Shown: one piece after another, positions 42,262 through 50,105 of the stretch
Layout of the letters: each line of letters begins with the position of its first letter
How positions within the stretch are numbered: the first letter of the stretch is position 1
From: Zooshikella harenae
Lineage (GTDB): Bacteria; Pseudomonadota; Gammaproteobacteria; Pseudomonadales; Zooshikellaceae
Direction of reading: 5' to 3'
Assembly (NCBI RefSeq): GCF_018837975.1
Contig: NZ_JAGSOY010000011.1
Location: 1-64,000, forward strand
DNA: 64,000 nt
The notes under the pieces: model-generated
Databases searched by the model: none
What the model was told of the DNA's origin: nothing
The model's input: the letters and a program-made list of their open reading frames with translations, nothing else
Program-made: the position numbers and the translations under genes

Positions 42262-42846
42262 ATGACTTTGGATAGTATTGGTGTATTTGGTTCCGCATTT
42301 AACCCGCCAACGTGTGGTCATTTAGATGCAATCAGACAAGCAGCCCCTCACTTTACAACTATTTTGTTACTACCAGCAGCAGCACATGCCTTCAACAAAC
42401 AGATGCTGGATTTTCGCACTCGCTTAGAACTATTGCAGTGTTTTATAGGTGATTTACCCAAACTGAGCTGTAAAGTGGAAGTATGCACTATTGAACAGGA
42501 TATCTTGAATAAGCAACCACAACAGCCAGTCTATACCTATGATGTACTAAAATTACTGTCAGACCAGTACTCACCTGGAACCAAAATTCGCTTTATTCTT
42601 GGCCCAGATAATGCGCAACCTGAGGTGTGGAAGAAATTTTATAAGGCCGATGAAATAAAGCAGCAATGGGGTACATTTGTTGTAAAAGAACTGGAAGCAG
42701 TACGAAGCACTTTAGTTCGTGAACAGCTTCAAAATTTCTATAAAAATGACGGTGAGGCACACACACATTTACATCAACAGCTTTGTAAAATGCTGACCCC
42801 CAGCGTGTTAATGTACATTCAACAACACCAGTTATACCTGTCTTAA
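42262..42846 (+). CDS. Nicotinate/nicotinamide-nucleotide adenylyltransferase family protein (NadD-like)
   Basis: The 194-residue nucleotidyltransferase has GVFGSAFNPPTCGHLDAI (variant of GxFxPxHxGH), LLLPAAAHAFNKQML, IRFILGPDNAQ and VRSTLVREQL (variant of the ISST-IR motif near the C-terminus). These fit the NMN/NaMN adenylyltransferase fold, which makes NAD from ATP plus nicotinate or nicotinamide mononucleotide. PPTCGH instead of P-H-GH removes the first histidine of the usual HxGH pair, so it may be a divergent paralogue rather than the main NadD. nudF follows 124 bp on, which would pair NAD synthesis and ADP-ribose turnover. Confidence 0.75.
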   Translation: MTLDSIGVFGSAFNPPTCGHLDAIRQAAPHFTTILLLPAAAHAFNKQMLDFRTRLELLQCFIGDLPKLSCKVEVCTIEQDILNKQPQQPVYTYDVLKLLSDQYSPGTKIRFILGPDNAQPEVWKKFYKADEIKQQWGTFVVKELEAVRSTLVREQLQNFYKNDGEAHTHLHQQLCKMLTPSVLMYIQQHQLYLS

Positions 42847-42982
42847 TTAAGTATTAATAAAACTATTTATAAACAGAGGTTGTGTGGACTATCTCCCTTT
42901 ACAGGCCCGCGTAAAGCAACCGTCACTTAAGGTATATATCCCTATCTCTGTTGTAGCCATAGTTTAAACAGTGGATTTAGTT

Positions 42983-43597
42983 ATGATTGCGCAACCTAAA
43001 TTTGATCAGTCTAGTGTTGAAGTGGTTAAACAAGAGCGTGTTTTTTCAGGTTTTTTTAAAGTTGATCGTTATCAGCTTCGTCACCAGTTGTTTGCAGGTG
43101 GTTGGAGTCAGGTTATACAGCGTGAACTTTTTGTAAGGCCTGAAGCCGTAGGCGTGCTTTTGTTGGATCTTCAGAGGGAAACAGTTGTATTGGTTGAACA
43201 GTTTCGTGTCGGTGCATTGGCCGCTGATAAACAGCCCTGGTTGATGGAAGTTGTTGCCGGACTTGTAGCTCCTGGCGAGTCACTGGAAGATGTTGCACGT
43301 CGTGAATCAAAAGAAGAAGCAAACTGTGATATACAACAGCTCATCCCAATTTGTGAGTATTTATCGAGTCCAGGGGGGACTTCGGAAAAACTCACATTAT
43401 TTTGTGGCTTGGTTGACAGTTCAAACCTGGGAGGAATTCACGGTCTCGAAGAAGAAGGGGAAGATATTCGTGTTCAGGTGGTTAAAATAGAGGAGGCGTT
43501 TACCCTGTTAGGTAAAGGGGTCATTAACAACGCAGCAGCAATTATTGCTCTACAATGGTTACAGATCAATTTGCCTAATTTACGCCACAAACTCTGA
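42983..43597 (+). CDS. nudF: ADP-ribose diphosphatase (Nudix hydrolase NudF)
   Basis: The ATG at 42983 gives 204 residues. A GTG at 42971 is possible but would consume the GTGGA that serves as RBS. The Nudix box reads GLVAPGESLEDVARRES then KEEANCD (G-x5-E-x7-RE-x2-EE), with the final glycine replaced by Asn. LLLDLQRETVVLVEQFRVGA, YLSSPGGTSEKLTLFCGLVD and EEGEDIRVQVV match the ADPR pyrophosphatase subgroup that cuts ADP-ribose to AMP and ribose 5-phosphate. It is followed 42 bp on by a lipoprotein gene. Confidence 0.92.
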   Translation: MIAQPKFDQSSVEVVKQERVFSGFFKVDRYQLRHQLFAGGWSQVIQRELFVRPEAVGVLLLDLQRETVVLVEQFRVGALAADKQPWLMEVVAGLVAPGESLEDVARRESKEEANCDIQQLIPICEYLSSPGGTSEKLTLFCGLVDSSNLGGIHGLEEEGEDIRVQVVKIEEAFTLLGKGVINNAAAIIALQWLQINLPNLRHKL

Positions 43598-43639
43598 AGA
43601 CTTGATATACCCTGAAGTCAACTGTCAGTATGAGAGTGA

Positions 43640-44197
43640 GTGATGGTTTATTCTACTTTGCGCTTTATGGTGTGTACCGTTTTGATAAGCATGCTTTCTG
43701 GATGCACACTATCAAAACTTTCATTGCCAAGTTTATTTGGACCTAATGAACCAACCGCTGACTCTCAGTGGGCATTGTTGCCTTTTGTTAATTATACCCA
43801 ACAGGGCGATGCTGATGAGCAAGTGGAGCGAATGATCACTGTTTTGTTGCCTTCTCATGGTATAAGGCAGGTGAGGCATTATGCAAAGCCTGCTACGAAT
43901 AAAGAATTGACGTTTGTTAATGAGGCTGCACGCTTACAACGTGCTAAAGCATGGGCACATAAAAAAGCGTTTGATTTTTATTTAAGTGGTGAAATTACAG
44001 AGTGGCAACATGGAGAGGATAATTCTCAACCTGTTGTTACTTTATCACTCACAATAACGTCTCTAGAAGATGGCGAAGAAGAAGTGATCTGGACGGTATC
44101 AGGTACTGGAACAGGTAAGCCGGGTGATACAGTTTATGATACGGCGAGAGGCTTACTAAGTACGCTTATGGCTAGTATGCCTAAAGTGGAAGACTAA
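43640..44197 (+). CDS. Lipoprotein, possibly CsgG/PelC-like fold
   Basis: The 185-residue product has a type II signal peptide with lipobox LSGC (cysteine about residue 22), so it is an outer-membrane or inner-membrane lipoprotein. The mature part has WALLPFVNYTQQGDADEQVE, a start typical of the CsgG/LpoB/PelC fold (LPF-N-T), followed by ARLQRAKAWAHKKAFDFYLS with GEITEW and a final SGTGTGKPGDTVYDTARGLL. The family has roles in secretion pores and penicillin-binding-protein activation; no specific role can be given. It is adjacent to and convergent with dgcP (stop codons 1 bp apart) and may be cotranscribed with nudF. Confidence 0.7.
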   Translation: MMVYSTLRFMVCTVLISMLSGCTLSKLSLPSLFGPNEPTADSQWALLPFVNYTQQGDADEQVERMITVLLPSHGIRQVRHYAKPATNKELTFVNEAARLQRAKAWAHKKAFDFYLSGEITEWQHGEDNSQPVVTLSLTITSLEDGEEEVIWTVSGTGTGKPGDTVYDTARGLLSTLMASMPKVED

Positions 44198-44198
44198 A

Positions 44199-46052
44199 TC
44201 ATCCAATACAACATTGGTTTCGCCCACTTTGTTTGGCCTTATAAAGGGCTTCATCTGCTCTAGCAAATGCACTATGAGGATCATCACCTTTTTTGAGTGC
44301 GGTTAAACCAAAAGACGCAGTGACAGCCACTTCTTGCTGCTGAAAGTGAAAAGGCGTTGTTTCAATAAGCTTACGTACTTCTTCAATGACTTGCTGAGCA
44401 TCTTCAATAGGGGTATTTGACATTAAAATTACAAACTCTTCACCCCCATATCTAGCCACAAAATCTACTTCACGTAACCGCCTGGTTAATAATTGTGCAA
44501 AAATCTTAAGTAACTTATCCCCAGCAAGATGGCCATATTGATCATTAATACGCTTAAAAAAATCAATATCAGCAATGCAAATAACTAAAGGCGCTTGATA
44601 GCGTTTCCAGCGAGCAAACTCAAGTTGGACTCTTTCTTCATAGGCTCCTCTGTTAGCAAGTGTGGTGAGTGGATCTCGTGTTGCTCTGTCACGCTCTTTG
44701 ACCAAATCGGCTTGTAGCTCTTTCGTATGCTGCTCCATGCTGGCAATTCGCTCTACCAGCACGTTGAGTTGATCTGCAACTTGTGTGCGGTCTTTTGCTT
44801 GCTGGTGGTATTGCTCCATTGAAGAGAGAATATTATCTAAGCGATTCTCTACTGTATGTTTTAGGCTTTGTAAGTCTGCTGCTGATGAAATAGATTCGCG
44901 AATACTGCCCACATTGTTTTGAACCGAATTCTGCAAAGCACTGATATCAACCAGTGTGGCGTTCATACCTGCTTGAGCCTGCACTAAACGTTGCTGGAAA
45001 TCACTGAGCCGGTTGTTCAGTTCTTGCAAGAAGTGTTGGAAATCTTCCCTATTTTGATTTATGACTGCAACAGCTACTGCTGTCAGACTTTCGAGTGTTG
45101 GTAGGAGCTCATACCACGTTAGAGGCTGATTTAGCAGTGTTTTTAGCAGGTCAATATCCTCTGAGAGGGCATCAACAGAGGGGAGCCTGTTAATAAACTC
45201 TTTAAGCAAAGACTCTATGCGCTTGAAGACCATTTGCTCTTGTTTATCAGAACTCTCTGCAGATTCTACTGGTAGGATGTTGTTGCTCTGCTCAGTTAAT
45301 TCTGTTGGAGACTGAGGGGCTGTGTCGCTAGGTAAGCTGGTTTTACTGGAAGGTTTAAACAGCTTCTTCCAAAAAGAAGGTTTTTCTGAGGGAGCTTTTT
45401 CAAGCTCACTGACAAAACTTTCTTCAGTATCAAGGTGCTCACTAATTTGTGAGGGTTCTGGCTCAGCCTCGAGAAGCTCTCTTGCTAGCGAAGCATTATC
45501 CTCTCTTCCTTCTTCCAAGGGGGTATTCAGGTATTTTGAGCCAGGTTGTTTTGTCTCGGACTCATTTAACTGCATGACCAGTGTTTTTAGCGATTGAATA
45601 TAGCCAGGAAACTCTGCCAGAAAGAGTGATTGCTTTTGGAGCAGTTTAATATTCTGTTTGATGGTTTTATTTTCACTGGCTAAAGCGGGGTGATCCCGAA
45701 GAAGCCTGAAGATGGATTCCAGCCCCTCAGATGATTTTGCGAGTGGTTGCTGTTGAATAATACGATCAGCTTGTTGTTGAAAACTTTCCACATGCTGGCT
45801 GATATTAAGTTGCAGGGTTTCTCCCCTAAGGCTTTGTTTGAGTGTTTGTAACTGCTCATCCAAAGGCTGGGCCATGCCCTCACACAGCACAATAGTGACT
45901 AAAAGGGTTTTACGCAGCTGGTCAATACTGCCCGTAGCTTGCTGCTCTAGGCTATCAAGCTGCTCCAGAGCATCTAAGTACTTAACACGTAAACGATCAT
46001 CATCAGCTGAAGAATTATCACTAGAGTGGTCAGAGTTATTGCGTTGTTTCAT
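44199..46052 (-). CDS. dgcP: Diguanylate cyclase, DgcP-like
   Basis: The 617-residue protein has a C-terminal GGDEF domain (about 455-615) with TRDPLTTLANRGAYEERV, IADIDFFKRINDQYGHLAGD and the active-site loop ARYGGEEFVIL (GGEEF, active). The I-site RxxD upstream is present as RLREVD. The long N-terminal part is alpha-helical with coiled-coil stretches (about 1-170 and 330-450), separated by an acidic, serine/proline-rich linker (about 190-270). It has no membrane segments. The position beside an EEP-family gene and dsbA equals that of DgcP (PA5487) in Pseudomonas. It makes c-di-GMP from GTP. Confidence 0.88.
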   Translation of the reverse strand: MKQRNNSDHSSDNSSADDDRLRVKYLDALEQLDSLEQQATGSIDQLRKTLLVTIVLCEGMAQPLDEQLQTLKQSLRGETLQLNISQHVESFQQQADRIIQQQPLAKSSEGLESIFRLLRDHPALASENKTIKQNIKLLQKQSLFLAEFPGYIQSLKTLVMQLNESETKQPGSKYLNTPLEEGREDNASLARELLEAEPEPSQISEHLDTEESFVSELEKAPSEKPSFWKKLFKPSSKTSLPSDTAPQSPTELTEQSNNILPVESAESSDKQEQMVFKRIESLLKEFINRLPSVDALSEDIDLLKTLLNQPLTWYELLPTLESLTAVAVAVINQNREDFQHFLQELNNRLSDFQQRLVQAQAGMNATLVDISALQNSVQNNVGSIRESISSAADLQSLKHTVENRLDNILSSMEQYHQQAKDRTQVADQLNVLVERIASMEQHTKELQADLVKERDRATRDPLTTLANRGAYEERVQLEFARWKRYQAPLVICIADIDFFKRINDQYGHLAGDKLLKIFAQLLTRRLREVDFVARYGGEEFVILMSNTPIEDAQQVIEEVRKLIETTPFHFQQQEVAVTASFGLTALKKGDDPHSAFARADEALYKAKQSGRNQCCIG

Positions 46053-46223
46053 GCCAGAGCTCTATGGCTTCTTAATTTCATTTTATAGAGACAAAACGAA
46101 AATACCCTTACAAGCATGGCACATTTAGTCTGGCTCGTTCGGAAATCTATTTAGAAAATATGTTAAAAGCCCACGGTAGCAATGTATGCCAAGGTAAGTG
46201 AATGAAATAATGTTGTTAAGGCG

Positions 46224-47099
46224 TTAGTTAGGAAAAGCCAGTTGAAAAGGAAGTTCGATATCGACTGCAACAGGTAGGTGGTCAGATAACCGTTTATTGA
46301 GAACATTCACTTCTTTAATTTTTATTTCATCACTGACGAGTATGTGGTCTATGGAGCGGGAAGGGCGCCAGCTTGGGAAAGTAAACTCTCCATTATGGAC
46401 AGGGCGCAGATGGCCATAACGTAGTGGCGTTTTTTCTAATAACTGTTCTGCATGCGTATTCATATCCCCCATTAAGACGATATGTTTGTGTTCGGCAATC
46501 AGCTCATAAATATAAGAAAGTTGTCGATTTCGGCTACGCTGACTTAATGAGAGGTGCATCATGACAATAATAATATGGTCATCTTCATTCCCCAGGCGAA
46601 CCACAATGGCACCTCTACCTGGTAGTCGTCCTGGCAGTTTATGGTCTTCAACTTGTAGGGGATTAGCACGACAAAGGAAACCATTACTGTGTTGCGCGAA
46701 TCGACCCAAGTCTCGGTTTAGCTGGTGGTACCAGTAAGGGAAGTGTCCTTTTCGAGCCAAGTACTCAGTTTGGTTTATATAGCCACTACGAATACTTCCA
46801 CCATCAACCTCTTGTAGCGCGACAAGGTCAAACCCTCTTAGTAAATGCGCTATTTGATCCAGGTTTTCATTACGGCGTTGAGAAGGTAAGACATGTTGCC
46901 AGCTGCGTGTCACGTAATGCCGATAGTGTTGAGTATTAATGCCTACCTGAATATTAAAACTCAACATTCTAAGTCGGTTGCTTAATATCACAGCAGGTGG
47001 CTGTAAGGTATTTTCAGACATCACATTCGCTAATGCAGGCTGGGCTTGTTCTCGAGAAGTGACCAGTTGCTTTAACGTTCTGACGGATGTCTGGAGCAT
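46224..47099 (-). CDS. Endonuclease/exonuclease/phosphatase family protein
   Basis: The 291-residue protein has the EEP fold motifs: LRMLSFNIQVGI, LVALQEVDGG with the metal-binding Glu, VLMGDMNTHAEQ (Asp, Asn), SRSIDHILVSD and RLSDHLPVAVDIEL with the final catalytic His. Members hydrolyse phosphodiester or phosphomonoester bonds in nucleic acids or lipids; there is no signal peptide, so it is cytoplasmic. It lies between dsbA and dgcP as in Pseudomonas, an old conserved neighbourhood. The substrate is unknown. Confidence 0.88.
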   Translation of the reverse strand: MLQTSVRTLKQLVTSREQAQPALANVMSENTLQPPAVILSNRLRMLSFNIQVGINTQHYRHYVTRSWQHVLPSQRRNENLDQIAHLLRGFDLVALQEVDGGSIRSGYINQTEYLARKGHFPYWYHQLNRDLGRFAQHSNGFLCRANPLQVEDHKLPGRLPGRGAIVVRLGNEDDHIIIVMMHLSLSQRSRNRQLSYIYELIAEHKHIVLMGDMNTHAEQLLEKTPLRYGHLRPVHNGEFTFPSWRPSRSIDHILVSDEIKIKEVNVLNKRLSDHLPVAVDIELPFQLAFPN

Positions 47100-47175
47100 A
47101 AAAACCTCATTCCAGGCGCTACCTACTGCGCATATTAAATAGCCTTTGTAATAAGCAGGTCTATTGTGCCATTGG

Positions 47176-47889
47176 TTAGTCTTCTTTGGCTGCTGAAGAC
47201 TTCACGTTTGCTTCATTGTTACCTTCTTCTTTTGTTTCTACTTTAGCTGTTGTGGCAGGAGCCGCTTTTTCTTTAAGCAACGCCCTTTCTTTTTCAATTA
47301 AGAAATCAGCAACAGCAGTCACTTTGTTCTTAGGTGCGTTGACCCGATATTTGCCATTTACAATAACAGCTGGAACTCCTGTCAGGCGATAGCCACGGAA
47401 TTTAGCTGCGGCTAAGTTCATTTGGCTGCTTACGCCAAAAGAGTTAAATGTTTGTTCGAATGACTCTTTTTTAACATCATATTTTGTTAAGAACTTCGCC
47501 ATAGCCTCTGGTGCAGCCAGCTTATTACGCTCTTTATGAAATGCGTTAAAAATATCTGAATGCACTTTCTTATCTAATTTTAGAGCATTAATGGTAAAAA
47601 AGAGACGTGCATGCTGTCCCCATAACCCTTTGGTTACAGCTGGGATTTTTTGGAACTTTACGTCTTCAGGCAGTGTCTCCGCCCACTTATTGATGTATGG
47701 CTCTAGGTTGTAGCAGTGAGGGCAGCTATAGGAAAAAACTTCAGTCACGTTAACTTTGTTAGCATCAGCTGTTTTTACGGGCTGGGACAAGACGATATAG
47801 TCTTTTCCTTCCTGAAATGTTTCTGCCGCAATTGCCATAACTGGCATGACTGCTAAAGGAAGCAATAAACGGGACAAGTTTTTAATCAT
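47176..47889 (-). CDS. dsbA: Thiol:disulfide interchange protein DsbA
   Basis: The ATG at 47889 gives 237 residues with a signal peptide (MIKNLSRLLLPLAVMPVMAIA, cleavage before AETFQEG). A frame opening at 47964 adds 25 residues ahead of it and is unlikely. The thioredoxin domain has the active site FSYSCPHCYNLEPYI (CPHC) and the cis-proline segment RLTGVPAVIVNGKYRV; the helical insert lies between. It oxidises cysteines of exported proteins in the periplasm, relevant for the many small cysteine-containing secreted proteins in this window. The C-terminus carries an unusual extension of about 25 residues, rich in Ala, Lys and Glu. Confidence 0.93.
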   Translation of the reverse strand: MIKNLSRLLLPLAVMPVMAIAAETFQEGKDYIVLSQPVKTADANKVNVTEVFSYSCPHCYNLEPYINKWAETLPEDVKFQKIPAVTKGLWGQHARLFFTINALKLDKKVHSDIFNAFHKERNKLAAPEAMAKFLTKYDVKKESFEQTFNSFGVSSQMNLAAAKFRGYRLTGVPAVIVNGKYRVNAPKNKVTAVADFLIEKERALLKEKAAPATTAKVETKEEGNNEANVKSSAAKED

Positions 47890-48647
47890 TCTTAGTTCAC
47901 TCCTGGTAGTTGAGTTCAGTTTGCCTAAGGTTGAGTTGGACCACAAATCTTTACAAAAGCTCACTCACTATCCCCTCGACAAAGGGTATTTCATTGTTAT
48001 TGTGGTGCTGTGAGTTAAAACACTCTTAATCCTGAGGTTGTTTTATTTGCGAAGATTGAAACTGGCTGCAGTAAAAGGCTAAATTAACGCCTTTCACGTC
48101 GTAAAGCCTGACACAATAACAAAGTCTGACATAGTAGCAGGGAAGCGTTAAAGGAGCAGGTCCATTTTTCTCCTTCCTTGTGTCACTTATCGATTAGTAA
48201 GCTGTTTGTGGTGGAAGAAGGTATGGTTTTTACGTTCACTATAAAACACTTGTCGTTTTAACAGAGTGTCGCAATTAAGCAAGTTTATCATGAAAAAATC
48301 ACTCGCATTTTATAATGATTATGCTTAGAATCCGCGAAAAATCTTTTAACATATACGCTTTAGGGATGGCTCCACCGCATACAGAGTGACTTCACAGTAC
48401 TACTCTGATCCTGGTTTTAAATGCTTCCCTAATATCGTTAAAACAAACCAACAAGTATTTTGCCTGAGTTTGAAAAAAGATTTTATTTGAATATAAGTGT
48501 TTTCGTTAAGTATTAATCTATCTTTATGAAGTAGCCTGCAGTCGAGTTAAACTCGGCAAGTTGACTGGTGGGGTAGATACTCAAGATTGCTTTAACTGAA
48601 AACTGAAATTCACATAAGAAGGTACCTATGGTTCTAAAGGTTTAATG
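47890..48647. other. Long intergenic region between dsbA and speD
   Basis: About 750 bp without a convincing gene. It must hold the promoters of both divergent units. A small inverted repeat (CGAGTT-AA-ACTCG) lies near 48543-48555. A possible leader minigene ATG-GTT-CTA-AAG-GTT-TAA at 48628-48645, preceded by AAGAAGG, lies just before the speD leader hairpin. I see no IS ends or tRNA. Confidence 0.4.
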
Positions 48648-48679
48648 GTGCACAGTTAGCCGCTTAATGCTCTGTGCAC
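48648..48679 (+). promoter_or_regulatory. Leader hairpin upstream of speD
   Basis: GTGCACAG and CTGTGCAC are perfect 8-bp arms with a 16-base loop, ending 23 bp before the speD ATG, with the RBS (CTGGAG) just after it. Its place between a possible minigene and the RBS suggests a role in translation or RNA stability; this is inference. Confidence 0.45.
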
Positions 48680-48702
48680 ATAACTGACTGGAGTTTGTTT
48701 AA

Positions 48703-49170
48703 ATGCGAAACACGCTTACTCATGCTCAAGTTGTACCTGTTACAACTGATAGCTGGCCCACCCACGAAAATCTTCACCCAGAATCCATTCTCTCTCAAGA
48801 CCATTTTATTACGCGAGATGGTGTTACATTTGCGGGTTCTCATCTAATTATCGACTTATGGCAGGCTACCAAGCTTGACGATCTTCAGCTCATGGAGAAA
48901 ACACTACGTGATGCTGTTGAAGTCGCAGGTGCAACACTGCTTCATATACATCTTCATCACTTTACTCCTAATGGGGGTATCTCTGGTGTTGCTGTCCTGG
49001 CAGAGTCACATATCAGTGTTCATACATGGCCTGAGCGCAATTTTGCTGCGTTTGATGTATTTATGTGTGGAGATGCTGAGCCCCACAAAGCAATTCCCAT
49101 ACTAGAGCAGGCTTTTAGCCCTTCACGAACAGATATTAATGATTTGATGCGTGGCAAAGTCTCTAAGTAA
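48703..49170 (+). CDS. speD: S-adenosylmethionine decarboxylase proenzyme
   Basis: The 155-residue proenzyme is of the short prokaryotic class. FAGSHLIIDLWQATKL is the start of the fold. The self-cleavage site lies in VAVLAESHISVHTWPER, with cleavage before S102, which becomes the pyruvoyl group. FAAFDVFMCGDAEP holds the conserved catalytic Cys. It decarboxylates S-adenosylmethionine to give the aminopropyl donor for SpeE, the next gene 22 bp on. It is the first gene of speD-speE-speA-aguB, with a hairpin-containing leader. Confidence 0.95.
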   Translation: MRNTLTHAQVVPVTTDSWPTHENLHPESILSQDHFITRDGVTFAGSHLIIDLWQATKLDDLQLMEKTLRDAVEVAGATLLHIHLHHFTPNGGISGVAVLAESHISVHTWPERNFAAFDVFMCGDAEPHKAIPILEQAFSPSRTDINDLMRGKVSK

Positions 49171-49192
49171 CGCAATGCGCTAGGAATTCGAA

Positions 49193-50074
49193 ATGTTGAC
49201 CAAAATAGACCAGAGAGAGACTTATCTGGAGACTCTGCACAACCATTATTTGCAGGGATTTGTTGTAGATAAGGTTTTATTTGAAAACAAAACAGATCAC
49301 CAACACCTTATTATTTTTGAAAACAAGGTGTTTGGTCGAGTCATGGCATTAGATGGAATTATTCAGACCACAGAAGCGGATGAATTTATTTACCATGAAA
49401 TGCTGGCACATGTACCCATTTTGGCCCATGGTGATGCAAAACGTGTATTGATCATTGGTGGCGGTGATGGAGGGATGTTGCGTGAGGTGTTAAAGCATCC
49501 TCAGGTTGAACATGTCACCATGGTTGAAATAGACCAGCAAGTAGTTGATATGTGTCGAGAGTATTTACCTAATCACTCAAAGGGTGCGTTTGATGATTCA
49601 CGTACACATTTAGTGATTGCAGATGGCGTTGACTTCGTAAATACGACACAAGAGCAGTTTGATGTCATTATCTCCGACTCAACTGATCCCGTTGGGCCAG
49701 GTGAGGTTTTATTCAGTTCGCGTTTTTACGATGGCTGTAAGCGATGCTTGAAGGATGGCGGTATTTTAGTCACGCAAAATGGTGTGTCATATATGCAGCT
49801 AAGCGAAGTGACCACTACCTATCAGCGTTTAACACCTTATTTCAAGGACGTAAGCTTCTATAGTGCAGCAGTGCCTACTTATATTGGTGGGATTATGACC
49901 TTCGCGTGGGCTACAAATAATACTCAGCTACGTGCACAGTCATCGGCCGATATCGCAAAACATTTTAAGGCCAGTGCTATACAAACGCGCTATTACAACC
50001 CTGAAATACACTGTGGGTCGTTTGCATTACCGCAGTATATCCATCAGGCGTTGGATGCAATAGCTGTAAAATAA
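49193..50074 (+). CDS. speE: Spermidine synthase
   Basis: The 293-residue aminopropyltransferase has the family motifs [50 protein letters not shown] (dcSAM-binding loop), [16 protein letters not shown] and [18 protein letters not shown] with the catalytic Asp, plus a late [12 protein letters not shown]. It transfers the aminopropyl group from decarboxylated SAM to putrescine, giving spermidine, in the cytoplasm. It lies between speD and speA in one operon, so all substrates can be made from arginine and SAM by this cluster plus agmatine deiminase. Confidence 0.96.
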   Translation: MLTKIDQRETYLETLHNHYLQGFVVDKVLFENKTDHQHLIIFENKVFGRVMALDGIIQTTEADEFIYHEMLAHVPILAHGDAKRVLIIGGGDGGMLREVLKHPQVEHVTMVEIDQQVVDMCREYLPNHSKGAFDDSRTHLVIADGVDFVNTTQEQFDVIISDSTDPVGPGEVLFSSRFYDGCKRCLKDGGILVTQNGVSYMQLSEVTTTYQRLTPYFKDVSFYSAAVPTYIGGIMTFAWATNNTQLRAQSSADIAKHFKASAIQTRYYNPEIHCGSFALPQYIHQALDAIAVK

Positions 50075-50105
50075 AAGAGCTAGGGTCTTTACCCAAGAAC
50101 CAAGA

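Noticed and set aside
43640-44197. PelC of a Pel polysaccharide operon
   Set aside because: Only the LPF-N-T start is shared and no other pel gene is nearby; the neighbouring diguanylate cyclase fits the unrelated dgcP locus.
47890-48702. Known riboswitch upstream of speD
   Set aside because: No recognisable SAM, TPP or other conserved riboswitch core could be found by eye; only a simple hairpin is seen.
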